Position numbers and translations under genes: made by a program | Assembly (NCBI RefSeq): GCF_009650435.1 | Contig: NZ_VVIP01000059.1 | Span: 62,001 to 126,000, forward strand | Reading direction: 5' to 3' | DNA from: Foetidibacter luteolus | GTDB taxonomy: Bacteria; Bacteroidota; Bacteroidia; Chitinophagales; Chitinophagaceae | DNA: 64,000 nt | Shown here: in pieces, positions 1-8,394 of the stretch | Layout of the letters: every line of letters begins with the position of its first letter | Position numbering within the stretch: the first letter of the stretch is position 1 | The notes under the pieces: model-generated | Seen by the model: the letters and a program-made list of their open reading frames with translations, nothing else | Told to the model about the DNA's origin: nothing | Databases searched by the model: none

Positions 1-1113
1 AGAAAGGGTGAATTTTCTATGCCATTCAATTTCGTGGCGGGTGAGCGATTTATGGCGGGTATCGTAATCTGTTGCCATTAACTCCACATTTGTTTTAATG
101 GTATTTACCTGCGATGTAGCACGGTCTATAGAAACAAATTTGAGTGAGTCGCCCAGTACCTCATCAAAATTTTTAGCCTTGGTTTGGGGCAGTGTATCTA
201 CGGCTTTCCAGTTACTGTCCCTAAACCGCAAAAAGGTAAGGAAAGGCTTAAGCTCCTTTTCTGTACGGTTATAAAAAAAGGTATTAAGATCGGTGAGTGA
301 ATCTATGGCAGTATTTAACTGGCGCAGCGTTAGCATCTTGGGGTCGTAGTACATGGAGTCGTCTGTGCGCTTAAGCATAAAGCTGCTCAGGTCGAACATT
401 TTTTTGTAAGTTTTAAAGCCGGTACGGGTAAGCTGGGTATTGATGGAATACCGTTCGCCTTTTTCTGAATACTGCCAGCCGTCTTTAAGGGTAAATTCCA
501 GGAAACGTTTATCGGGTGTAACACGCATAATGCCGCTTTTGGCCACCATAAAATTATCCTGTAACCCGTAGCTTTTTTCGTAGATAACTACATCGCGTAT
601 GGTGCTGTCGTCTTTTTCTTTTTTGCCCAGCTTAATAATGAAGCCTTCAATCTTATCGTAAAAAATACCTTCTTTAATATCAAAGGCGGGTTTTGCTACG
701 ATGATATCATACTTAAGTGCATTCAACTTAAGGTTGGCAACCGGTATAATGTTATTAGCGAATATGAATGCGATGCCGCTGATAAAAGTGGCCAGTATAA
801 GTAATGGCCGCATAAACCTTAACAATGGAATGCCGGCAGATTTGATGGCCACCAGTTCGTATGTTTCGCCCAGGTTACCGAAAGTCATTATGGAGGAAAG
901 CAGCAAAGCCAGTGGCAGCGCCAATGGTACAGCCGTAGCTGCAACGTAACCTACTAATTGAAGCAGGGTAAAAATATCCAGGCCTTTACCAATAAGGTCA
1001 TCCAGGTAAAGCCATACAAACTGCATAACCAGCACAAAAAGCGAAATAATAAAAGTGGCAAAAAAAGGCCCGATGAAAGAACGTATGATCAGTTTATCAA
1101 GCTTTTTTATCAC
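1..1113 (-). CDS. LptF/LptG-family permease (C-terminus outside window)
   Basis: Inner-membrane subunit of the lipopolysaccharide export ABC transporter (YjgP/YjgQ family), which draws LPS from the inner membrane towards the periplasmic bridge. The 371 visible codons stay open to the window edge, so the gene is partial. The protein begins KKLDKLIIRSFIGPF, typical of the Bacteroidota branch, followed by membrane segments near residues 10-35, 50-75 and 95-120 and a long periplasmic jelly-roll region. The last visible residues, HRKFTLS, are the conserved motif before the fourth membrane segment. No ATG fits; a GTG at 1113 gives the expected N-terminus. LptF and LptG cannot be told apart here, so no symbol is given. 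Confidence 0.85.
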   Translation of the reverse strand, partial: MIKKLDKLIIRSFIGPFFATFIISLFVLVMQFVWLYLDDLIGKGLDIFTLLQLVGYVAATAVPLALPLALLLSSIMTFGNLGETYELVAIKSAGIPLLRFMRPLLILATFISGIAFIFANNIIPVANLKLNALKYDIIVAKPAFDIKEGIFYDKIEGFIIKLGKKEKDDSTIRDVVIYEKSYGLQDNFMVAKSGIMRVTPDKRFLEFTLKDGWQYSEKGERYSINTQLTRTGFKTYKKMFDLSSFMLKRTDDSMYYDPKMLTLRQLNTAIDSLTDLNTFFYNRTEKELKPFLTFLRFRDSNWKAVDTLPQTKAKNFDEVLGDSLKFVSIDRATSQVNTIKTNVELMATDYDTRHKSLTRHEIEWHRKFTLS

Positions 1114-1213
1114 TGTATGCCAGTTTCTTTTGAGAAAAGGTTTATGGAAAGCTGTCTGCGGGCTGGTTATATTGCAGTAGCTTCACCCGTGTAAATTAAT
1201 GCCTTAAATAGTA

Positions 1214-1822
1214 ATGGACAGCGCAAATGTAAATCTTTCGGAGAACGAACTGTTATTGGTTACAAACACAGATTGGATTTTAACAAAGCACCGCATCATT
1301 GAAAAGGTTTACCAGTTATTTGGACAGTTGAGCGCAGACATCCGTGAGCAGGGAAGCCATTTGCCAGAAGAAGTTTTAGCTATACCACCCAAGATATACA
1401 AAGGGGAGCAGTACAAGTATCTGCCGTATGTATTGATGGATTATCCGAGGCATTTTAAAGAGAATAATTTTTTTGCCATCAGGTTCTTTTTTTGGTGGGG
1501 CAACTATTTCAGCATAACGCTGCAGCTTTCAGGAAAATACAAACAGCAGTACCAGAATAAGATAAACGATGCCTACCATACGCTGGCAGGAAGTGACTGG
1601 TTTGTTTGTATAAATAGCGATGAATGGCAGCATGATTTTGAGCCTGGCAATTACCTGCCTGCTGGTGAAATGAATGAACAGGAATGGCAGGAGCTTATTT
1701 ATGGCCACCCGTTTATTAAGGTTGCAAAAAAAATCCCACTGCAGGAGTGGGAAAAAGCATACCAATTTTTTACGGCGAATTATTTTTTGCTCTGTCAGTT
1801 ACTTGCCGGCAACAAACCTTAA
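1214..1822 (+). CDS. Conserved hypothetical protein, 202 aa
   Basis: Function not recognised. The protein is soluble, has no signal peptide, and is rich in aromatic residues (RFFFWWGNYFSITLQLSGKY near residues 90-110). Codon use and the length of the frame support a real gene. It is divergent from the LPS permease and converges on the START-like gene, with the two stop codons sharing the four bases TTAA at 1819-1822, so their transcripts must overlap at the 3' ends. The ATG at 1214 is the first in the frame. Confidence 0.7.
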   Translation: MDSANVNLSENELLLVTNTDWILTKHRIIEKVYQLFGQLSADIREQGSHLPEEVLAIPPKIYKGEQYKYLPYVLMDYPRHFKENNFFAIRFFFWWGNYFSITLQLSGKYKQQYQNKINDAYHTLAGSDWFVCINSDEWQHDFEPGNYLPAGEMNEQEWQELIYGHPFIKVAKKIPLQEWEKAYQFFTANYFLLCQLLAGNKP

Positions 1823-2199
1823 TTGCCCAATCTGTGAAAAAGGTCTTTAACCTGGTATTCCCATAACTGGCTTTGGTCTTTAATCTCACCTTTTTCAGCA
1901 AAGTCTTTAATTACCAAAATTGTTTGATTGGTGATTTCGGTTTTTTCAATCCTGAATTCAAAGTACTCCTCTTTAGCTGCATGGGTCCAGTGAAAGCGGA
2001 TGAATTTATCTTCTTCCTGTTCAATTACTTCTGCTTTTTCAACAGACCCATTCCATGAAAAGCTGAAAATGCTGTCCCGCTCATCTACCTTATCCGCAAA
2101 CCATTCCTGCAGCCCTGCCGGAGTTGATAAAAACTCATACAATATTGAAGGGGAGCACCTTACCGGATATTCTAAAGTATATAACTGTTTTTTTGCCAT
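1819..2199 (-). CDS. START-like (SRPBCC/AHSA1-type) domain protein
   Basis: Small 126-residue protein with the helix-grip pattern of START-like proteins: an early strand (YTLEYPVRCSP), the helix SILYEFLSTPAGLQEWFADKV, strands alternating with charged loops, and a long C-terminal helix (DQSQLWEYQVKDLFHRL). Such proteins bind hydrophobic ligands or assist other proteins; the ligand cannot be predicted. A close form is found in many Bacteroidota. The gene is divergent from rpoD with about 290 bp between them, and converges on the hypothetical gene at 1214 with a four-base overlap of stop codons. Confidence 0.75.
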   Translation of the reverse strand: MAKKQLYTLEYPVRCSPSILYEFLSTPAGLQEWFADKVDERDSIFSFSWNGSVEKAEVIEQEEDKFIRFHWTHAAKEEYFEFRIEKTEITNQTILVIKDFAEKGEIKDQSQLWEYQVKDLFHRLGN

Positions 2200-2492
2200 T
2201 AGTCTTCTTTTGTACTTCGCATGTTGGGGGCTGCAATAATATTAAATAATTCATACCTTAAAAATATTTTTTTACTCATCTGCAGCTTCGCCAGTGCCCG
2301 AAATATACATCCATAAAAGGTGATTTTCTAATAAATTGGATGTCAGCTTATTACAAAAAGAAAAATTTGGAAGTGATTTTTTGATTATGTAACTTGGTGT
2401 TTCCTTTCAGTATGTCTCACCTCCCGTGAAATTTTTGGGTAATTTTCTTAATTAACTAAACAATTTTTGGTAACCCTGCAAAACTATTACCT
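2200..2492. promoter_or_regulatory. Divergent intergenic region upstream of rpoD
   Basis: AT-rich 293-bp region between the START-like gene and rpoD. A near-consensus Bacteroidota -7 element, AATTTTTG (one mismatch to TAnnTTTG), lies at 2462-2469, about 24 bp before the rpoD ATG. A TTTG at 2434-2437 could serve as the -33 element, although the spacing is slightly long. No dispersed repeat or small gene is seen. Confidence 0.35.
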
Positions 2493-3365
2493 ATGAGCAT
2501 GCGTCAATTAAAAATCACGAAATCTATTACCAATCGTGAATCACAAAGCCTGGAAAAATATTTACAGGAAATTGGTAAGGTCGAGCTCATATCCCCCGAA
2601 GAAGAAGTTGGTTTGGCAGTTAGAATTAAACTTGGCGACCAGAAAGCTATGGACAGGCTGATTAAAGCTAACCTGCGCTTTGTTGTATCAGTAGCCAAGC
2701 AATATCAAAACCAGGGGCTTTCACTACCCGACCTCATTAATGAGGGTAATGTTGGGCTTATTAAAGCAGCCTTGCGTTTTGATGAAACCCGTGGTTTTAA
2801 ATTCATATCCTATGCAGTATGGTGGATAAGGCAAAGCATACTGCAGGCGTTGGCAGAGCAAAGCCGTATTGTACGCCTGCCGCTTAACAAGGTTGGGCTT
2901 ACCAACAAAATCAGTAAAGCATTTCAGCAACTGGAACAGGAGTTTGAGCGGGAACCAACCGCCGAAGAACTGGCCGATTTGCTGGAGTTGGATATTTCTG
3001 ATGTTGCTGAAACCATAAACATTGCGTCCCGCCATGTAAGTATGGATTCTCCCCTGAGCGAGGGCGAAGAAAATACACTGGTGGATGTAATGGAAAACCC
3101 CAATGCGGAAAGAACGGATGAAAAGCTGGAGTACTACGAGTCCCTGAAACAGGAAATTGACAGGTCACTAAAAGCATTAACAGAAAGGCAAAAAGAAGTG
3201 GTTTGTTATTTCTTCGGTATCGGAGTTGACCACCCGCTTAGCCTGGAAGACATTGGTGAACGCTTTAACCTTACAAGGGAAAGGGTAAGGCAGATAAAAG
3301 ATAAGGCCATTGTTAAATTAAAAACTACAAGCCGTTGCAGGCAGTTAAGGGTTTACCTGGGTTAA
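2493..3365 (+). CDS. rpoD: RNA polymerase primary sigma factor, RpoD/SigA
   Basis: Directs core RNA polymerase to housekeeping promoters. At 290 residues it is the short Bacteroidota type: it lacks region 1.1 and the non-conserved insert, and starts with region 1.2 (residues 18-45). Region 2 spans about 55-122, with the core-binding motif NLRFVVSVAKQY and the -10 recognition helix ending SYAVWWIRQSILQAL. Region 3 is about 133-208. Region 4 is about 225-280, with helix-turn-helix LSLEDIGERFNLTRERVRQI. The start MSMRQLKITKSIT is the conserved N-terminus of this family. A strong intrinsic terminator follows at 3391-3420, so the gene appears to be monocistronic. Confidence 0.97.
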   Translation: MSMRQLKITKSITNRESQSLEKYLQEIGKVELISPEEEVGLAVRIKLGDQKAMDRLIKANLRFVVSVAKQYQNQGLSLPDLINEGNVGLIKAALRFDETRGFKFISYAVWWIRQSILQALAEQSRIVRLPLNKVGLTNKISKAFQQLEQEFEREPTAEELADLLELDISDVAETINIASRHVSMDSPLSEGEENTLVDVMENPNAERTDEKLEYYESLKQEIDRSLKALTERQKEVVCYFFGIGVDHPLSLEDIGERFNLTRERVRQIKDKAIVKLKTTSRCRQLRVYLG

Positions 3366-3390
3366 CCTGTTAAAAATTAAACGAATCTGT

Positions 3391-3420
3391 AAAAGCTCAT
3401 GCGTTAGCATGGGCTTTTTG
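3391..3420 (+). terminator. Intrinsic terminator after rpoD
   Basis: An 11-bp stem (AAAGCTCATGC / GCATGGGCTTT, one G-T pair), loop GTTA, then TTTT. It lies 26 bp after the rpoD stop codon. Confidence 0.85.
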
Positions 3421-3465
3421 TTTACCGAAAAAACATACATTTACATGAATCCCTGAAAAAACAAT

Positions 3466-4086
3466 ATGAAAAAATTGTTCTTGTTTATCGTGCCCGTTCT
3501 CGCAAGCTTAAACTTGTACGCCCAGCCAAAGGTGGTTGCAGAGTGTACGGTTAATTTTACCATTACTGTTACGGGCGAAGGAAGCAGCCCTTTGAATAAT
3601 GCCGCAAAGACGCTGTACATAAAAGGCAGGCAAAGCCGTGTAGATATTGTAGCGCCTTCGTTTAAACAATCCGTTATTTACGACAATAATGCCGATGTGG
3701 CGGTTATTTTAAGAGAAATAGGTAATGATAAATATATTTCTACGCTGGATTCAGTAAAATGGAAAGAACAGAACAAACAATACGACGGCATGACAGTGGC
3801 TTTAACCAACGAAACCAAAACTATATTGGGATATGAGTGCAAAAAGGCAATAGCTACATTAAAAAATGGCAATGTATTTACCATGTACTATGCCACTGCT
3901 ATAACGCCTTCCGCTACGGAAAACCCATACCAGTTCAAAAATTTGCCGGGGTTTGTTTTAGAATATGAATCTCAGCCCGAGGGGAGTAAACAGAAAATTA
4001 CTTATACCGCGAATAAGATAAATTTAAACCCGGTACCGGTTGCAACTTTTGAAATTCCAACCAAAGGGTACAGAATATTACAATAA
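3466..4086 (+). CDS. GLPGLI-family secreted protein
   Basis: Exported 206-residue protein. Residues 1-19 form a signal peptide (MKKLFLFIVPVLASLNLYAQ) cut after AQ. The rest has the pattern of the GLPGLI family of Bacteroidota: a strand-rich body, the segment LGYECKKAIATLKNGNVFTMYYA, and NLPGFVLEY near residue 160, which corresponds to the name-giving GLPGLI motif. The biochemical role of the family is unknown. It stands alone between the rpoD terminator and a convergent small gene. Confidence 0.8.
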   Translation: MKKLFLFIVPVLASLNLYAQPKVVAECTVNFTITVTGEGSSPLNNAAKTLYIKGRQSRVDIVAPSFKQSVIYDNNADVAVILREIGNDKYISTLDSVKWKEQNKQYDGMTVALTNETKTILGYECKKAIATLKNGNVFTMYYATAITPSATENPYQFKNLPGFVLEYESQPEGSKQKITYTANKINLNPVPVATFEIPTKGYRILQ

Positions 4087-4107
4087 AAAAATACTATAAA
4101 AAACGGA

Positions 4108-4455
4108 TTACCTGAAAGATGGAGGAGTTGGAGTTTTAAAACGGGGCACTTTAACTTTAAACTTATAGGGATATATATAAGTTGTTTTGCCAGTCTCCAA
4201 TCTAATCATTGAATTATAACCATTTGTACCTATGGAACCATATTGGTTGGGGAATTCAAAGGTTCCTTTATACTGAAACGTATTGTATTTGAGGGAGGAA
4301 AGTGAGTATTGTTTGGAAAGCTTGCCGAGATTTTTAAGGCTGAATTTGTTCTTGTTTTTGTCTTCAGCCGTGCCCGAGGATGAACCCATAGCCACAACAG
4401 CCGCCGATGTAAGCAGTACTGTTAAAAACGTGATATGAATAAATTTGCGGCTCAT
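4108..4455 (-). CDS. Small secreted hypothetical protein, 115 aa
   Basis: Residues 1-24 look like a signal peptide (hydrophobic TFLTVLLTSAAVVAMG). The mature part is basic and rich in Lys, Ser, Tyr and Phe, with a C-terminal stretch of alternating hydrophobic and lysine residues (YPYKFKVKVPRFKTPTPPSF). No family is recognised. It converges on the GLPGLI gene and is divergent from the TPR gene. Frame length and the signal peptide make it more likely real than not. Confidence 0.55.
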   Translation of the reverse strand: MSRKFIHITFLTVLLTSAAVVAMGSSSGTAEDKNKNKFSLKNLGKLSKQYSLSSLKYNTFQYKGTFEFPNQYGSIGTNGYNSMIRLETGKTTYIYPYKFKVKVPRFKTPTPPSFR

Positions 4456-4575
4456 CTGTGTAACAAAATTAGCATTTTATTTAGAAACGTAAAATATTTT
4501 TATCGCTTTTTGATGAGCGGTGGCAGACAAAAAATTGGATTGTATTGAATTCATGATTAAATTACGCTAACCTAC

Positions 4576-6003
4576 ATGAATATGCAAGATTATCCTTCCC
4601 GGGACGAGCGTGAAGAATTAAGTGAATTGTTGCAACAATATGAGAATCTGCGCTCTGGCCGTAGCCACTCATTCATAGAAGAGGACGCGTTTGAAAAAAT
4701 CATAGATTATTTTGATGATAAAGATGACCTTGGCAAAGCCCTGGAAGTAGCGGAAACAGGCCTTGAATATTTTCCTTATTCTTCTCAACTGCTGGTTAAA
4801 AAAGCCGACCTTTTACTGGCAACCCGCCGTTATAAAGAGGCCCTGGCCATTTTACAGCACGCAGAATTGTACGACAGCAGCGATATCAATATCTACATAC
4901 TTAAAACAGAGGCTTACCTGGCGCTTGACCAGCAGGAAAAAGCTGTTAGGTTGCTGGAAGAAGCTTTAGTGCTTTTTGAAGGTGAGGAAAAAGTTGACCT
5001 GCTGTTTGAACTGGCCGACGTGTACGACGACTACGAGGAATTCGACAAAGTTTTTGACTGCCTGAAAATTATTCTCGAGCAGGAGCCCACCAACGAAGAG
5101 GCCCTTTACAAAATCTGTTTCTGGACAGATTTCACCGGCCGCAACGAAGAAAGCATACTGCTTCACAAAAAAATAATTGAAGACTTTCCTTATAACGAGT
5201 TGGCCTGGTTTAACCTGGCCGCTGCTTACCAGGGGCTTAAACTGTACGAGAAAGCCATTGATGCCTATCAATATGCCGTAGTAATTGATGAAAAGTTCGA
5301 TTATGCCTACCGCAACATGGGCGATGCCTATATACGGCTGCGCAAATACAAAGAAGCCATTGAAAGCCTGCAAAAAGTTCTGGAACTTACCCGGCCGGAA
5401 GAAGTAATTTTTGAAGCCATCGGGCATTGTTATCACCGCCTGGGCAAATTTGCACAGGCCCGTTTTCATTTTAGAAAAGCATCGCACATGAACCCGGGCG
5501 ATAGCAAACTGTACTATAAAATAGCCCTTACTTATATTAATGAAGAACAGTGGGAAAGCGCCATTAAACAACTGGAAAGCGCTATGCGCATTAACCGCAA
5601 TGCGCCTGAGTATAACCTGGCACTGGGCGAATGCAGCATGCAACTGGGCAATTATAAAGAAGCCATACAATGTTTTAGCCTGGTTGTGCGCAGCAGGCCT
5701 AAGAATGTGAGTGGTTGGGAGGCGCTGATACGGTGTCTTATAAAAGCCGGGTATTTTGAAGAAGCGCATACACAAAGCCTTGCCGCGTTGCTGGCCACAG
5801 ATGAAAAGGCCGTATTTTACTATTACATAAGTGCGGCACTTTTTGCTAATAATAAATCAAAAGAAGGCATACTGCAACTGGAAAAAGGATTGGAAAAAGC
5901 CCCGAAACTGTTGCGTAAATTCTTAGACCTCAATCCTTCCATTCTTCAAAACAATGCCGTGGTTGACCTGCTGGCACGTTACAAAAAAACAAAGAAGATA
6001 TAG
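4576..6003 (+). CDS. Tetratricopeptide repeat protein, 475 aa
   Basis: Soluble repeat protein made almost entirely of TPR units (about ten), for example residues 210-245 (NLAAAYQGLKLYEKAIDAYQ), the next unit (NMGDAYIRLRKYKEAIESLQ) and LGECSMQLGNYKEAIQCF. No signal peptide or membrane segment is seen. TPR arrays bind partner proteins; the partner is not shown by the context. The start at 4576 is a weak choice between two nearby ATGs (MNMQDYP). A long open frame on the other strand inside the gene is a shadow. Confidence 0.85.
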   Translation: MNMQDYPSRDEREELSELLQQYENLRSGRSHSFIEEDAFEKIIDYFDDKDDLGKALEVAETGLEYFPYSSQLLVKKADLLLATRRYKEALAILQHAELYDSSDINIYILKTEAYLALDQQEKAVRLLEEALVLFEGEEKVDLLFELADVYDDYEEFDKVFDCLKIILEQEPTNEEALYKICFWTDFTGRNEESILLHKKIIEDFPYNELAWFNLAAAYQGLKLYEKAIDAYQYAVVIDEKFDYAYRNMGDAYIRLRKYKEAIESLQKVLELTRPEEVIFEAIGHCYHRLGKFAQARFHFRKASHMNPGDSKLYYKIALTYINEEQWESAIKQLESAMRINRNAPEYNLALGECSMQLGNYKEAIQCFSLVVRSRPKNVSGWEALIRCLIKAGYFEEAHTQSLAALLATDEKAVFYYYISAALFANNKSKEGILQLEKGLEKAPKLLRKFLDLNPSILQNNAVVDLLARYKKTKKI

Positions 6004-6026
6004 CCATTTATTAAGGGGTAGTTTCA

Positions 6027-6150
6027 GGGCGTGCCCCCAAGCTGCGCAAGGGGTCGGGCTTTCCGCTCATACTCCGGCACAAGGCCCGGCTGCGATGGCC
6101 TCACCGGGGTATCCGCTTCAATCCCTCACCCGAAAGCCGGTTGCCGGTCA
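6027..6150 (+). repeat. Dispersed repeat family C, copy C1
   Basis: Starts with the GTGCCCCCAAGC segment, then the shared core GGGCTTTCCGCT, ACTCCGGCACA, CTCACCGGGGTA, and ends at the shared TCAATCCCTCACCCGAAAG. It lies just after the TPR gene, in a convergent gap that also holds repeat A1. No ORF worth annotating lies in it. Confidence 0.8.
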
Positions 6151-6297
6151 CAAGTAGCTGGTTACCGGTCTGTTGAAGTGTAAAAGGCTTATAATTCGTT
6201 TAGCGGAACATTATCACCTGCTAACATTAAACTTTAAACATACTAATATTGAACAGTTGCCGGTTACAGGTTTGCCGCCGAAGGCGGCAGAAAAACT

Positions 6298-6387
6298 ATC
6301 CTGCGGGAAAAGCCAAGTAGCGAACAGAACGTACAAGAGTGCGACGCAACGATGCTTCATGCTTATTCTCCTGCCGGGCCCATAAGT
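6298..6387 (+). repeat. Dispersed repeat family A, copy A1
   Basis: Starts ATCCTGCGGGAAAAGCC, holds GTACAAGAGTGCGACGCAA (the TGCGACGCA palindrome shared by families A and B), and ends CTGCCGGGCCCATAA. It sits at the 3' ends of two convergent genes. The 411-bp gap 6004-6415 holds C1 and A1 and nothing else recognised. Confidence 0.85.
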
Positions 6388-6415
6388 ATTTTCTTTGATG
6401 TGGGGCAAGGGATAT

Positions 6416-8377
6416 TTATCTGTTGCCCAGGTCGCTTACATCATCCTTGCCGTTGCCGCCAATTTCCCATTCGAACGCAGCAGCATTGGTCCAGTTGGTA
6501 TTGCCTGCTTTTACTGACTTTTTTCTGCGCAGCGATTTGTCAATACAAGCCTTGTCATTGCCTGCAATCGTCCAGCTTGTGCCGGGGTCGTTACCGGGTT
6601 CTCCAAAAACATCAACAGGCTGGCCGTTTTTCTCCAGTATAATCGCATCGTCTCCGTTAAAGCCGCAAACCGCGCTGTTATAAGCCACTACACCGGTTGG
6701 CAGGGTAAGGTTGGCGGATGTGTATTTGAGTACCAATACGGCGCCGGCCGCCATTGATGGAGGGATGTTGGTAAGCGTACTGAGTTTGATGGTGCTGGAT
6801 GCATCGGCCGAACCATTCTTGTAAAGTTTCAGTGTATAATCGGCAAGCTGTATGGCGTTATCGCCGGCATTGTACAACTCAAGGTATTTGTTGTTGGAAG
6901 AGCCTTCTACGTATTCTGAAATCAACAGGCTTGCACCGGTTTCAACACTGCTGTCTGCTACTACATCGCTGGCGTTGCGCAGGTTTACCTGTTTATCCGC
7001 ATTAAGCTGGGTAACAATGCCGGTAAAAGAAACCACTTCGCCGGTGGGGTACAGGTTGTTGCTGAAACTTGCAGTATTAAGGGTGGTACAGGTAATGGCG
7101 CCCTGTTTATCTGTAAGGGTGGTTACGCCATTCCAGGAGCCGTTGACGCCGCCGGTAATCTTTAAGCGCTGCAATGTTACCAGCGTACTTTCCATGGTTT
7201 CAAAATTTGCCTTTAAATCAGTGGTGGTTGTAACTTTTGGTATAATGGTACCGGTACCTGTTTTAAGTATATTTTCCGCCGGTACATTGTTTATTTGCAG
7301 GGTGCCGCTAAACTCTTCCAGGCTAAGGTTAGAAATGTTTACTTCCAGTTCATCACCCATGTTGTAGGAGTGCGGTTCTGTACACCTTATAACAATACCA
7401 CTGCCCCCGGTTTGTTGCAATACCAGGTTCTTAGTGTTGATATTACCGCCCGGCCTGTCTGATATTACAACGCCTTTAATTTTAATGGCATCGGGCAACA
7501 GCACAGCCGTTCCGGTAAACATGGTACGTACCTGGGATATGTTGGTTAGTGTGGCCGCAATGGCATCGCAGCGTTTGCCGGTAAACTTAACGTCCGCAGT
7601 GTCCCGCACGTACAACTGTTTTGTACTGCCAAATACTGTATAGACAGCGGTGAGGTTACCATTGCCGTTTGGCACATTAATGCCCGCAAAATCAGCATAG
7701 CTGCTGGTTCTTAAAGTAATGCTGTGGTTGGCGCAATTTTTAAGCGTAAAGTTCCTGGCAGAGCTTGCAAGCGTTGCATCGCCAAATGTTTTGGATGTGT
7801 CTGCTGATGCAAACTGGAAACCTTCCAGTTCAATCAATGTATTTTGATAAGCGTCATTCAATTCACTTACAGTTACAACCTGCGGCTCTACCTTGTTGCC
7901 CGTACTGCCTTTAATAATGTACTTGCCGAATAGATTGGAAGCAATGCCGGTAACATTCAGTGATGATGGGTTACTGTTGTCAATACCACCGCCCAACTGT
8001 ATAGAGCCGTTATAATCGCCAAGGTATAATCCCTTTAGCTTTACGAATATTTTTCTGCCTGTGGGATAGTCAGTAAACAGGTTAAGCCCATCCATGCGTA
8101 TGGCAATACCCCCGGTTTCATCCTGTATAACCAGTTGTTTATAAAAGTTGCCGCTTTTATCATCAGCTATAACAATGCCTGCAATAATATCGTCAGTGGT
8201 AACAGCGTCAACATTGCCCATGTTGTGCATGGCCTTCAGTGCCTGTATGGTTAGGGTAGGCGTAACATTGGGCTCTTCATCCGTAGGCGGTTCATCAAAT
8301 TTTTTGTTGCAGGATAACAGGGTAACGGCTAACATTGCCGCGGCGAATAACATAGAAAGGAGACACTTCTGTTTCAT
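6416..8377 (-). CDS. Lipoprotein with DUF5689 and lamin-tail domains
   Basis: Surface-type lipoprotein of 653 residues. The signal peptide ends in a lipobox (AVTLLSC, Cys near residue 23). Residues about 40-280 and 285-480 carry DUF5689-type OB-fold-like regions (KQLVIQDETGGIAIRMDG; NLVLQQTGGSGIVIRC). Residues about 485-600 form a lamin-tail domain (LLISEYVEGSSNNKYLELYN). These domains are found in extracellular nucleases and nucleic-acid-binding proteins. The gene lies 17 bp after the TonB receptor in an operon, so it is probably the substrate-binding partner; that role and the substrate are inference. Confidence 0.85.
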   Translation of the reverse strand: MKQKCLLSMLFAAAMLAVTLLSCNKKFDEPPTDEEPNVTPTLTIQALKAMHNMGNVDAVTTDDIIAGIVIADDKSGNFYKQLVIQDETGGIAIRMDGLNLFTDYPTGRKIFVKLKGLYLGDYNGSIQLGGGIDNSNPSSLNVTGIASNLFGKYIIKGSTGNKVEPQVVTVSELNDAYQNTLIELEGFQFASADTSKTFGDATLASSARNFTLKNCANHSITLRTSSYADFAGINVPNGNGNLTAVYTVFGSTKQLYVRDTADVKFTGKRCDAIAATLTNISQVRTMFTGTAVLLPDAIKIKGVVISDRPGGNINTKNLVLQQTGGSGIVIRCTEPHSYNMGDELEVNISNLSLEEFSGTLQINNVPAENILKTGTGTIIPKVTTTTDLKANFETMESTLVTLQRLKITGGVNGSWNGVTTLTDKQGAITCTTLNTASFSNNLYPTGEVVSFTGIVTQLNADKQVNLRNASDVVADSSVETGASLLISEYVEGSSNNKYLELYNAGDNAIQLADYTLKLYKNGSADASSTIKLSTLTNIPPSMAAGAVLVLKYTSANLTLPTGVVAYNSAVCGFNGDDAIILEKNGQPVDVFGEPGNDPGTSWTIAGNDKACIDKSLRRKKSVKAGNTNWTNAAAFEWEIGGNGKDDVSDLGNR

Positions 8378-8394
8378 AGAATATGGTAATAAGG

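Noticed and set aside
4966..5775. Long antisense ORF inside the TPR gene
   Set aside because: It follows the codon shadow of the TPR repeats; no family is recognised. Similar antisense frames in fusA (51095-51823), purB (59322-60146) and the amylase gene (47854-48468) were rejected for the same reason.
6027..6409. Short ORFs in repeat elements C1 and A1
   Set aside because: They lie fully within the dispersed repeats and differ in frame between copies. Similar ORFs at 28632-28849, 36638-36847 and 43169-43408 were also rejected.
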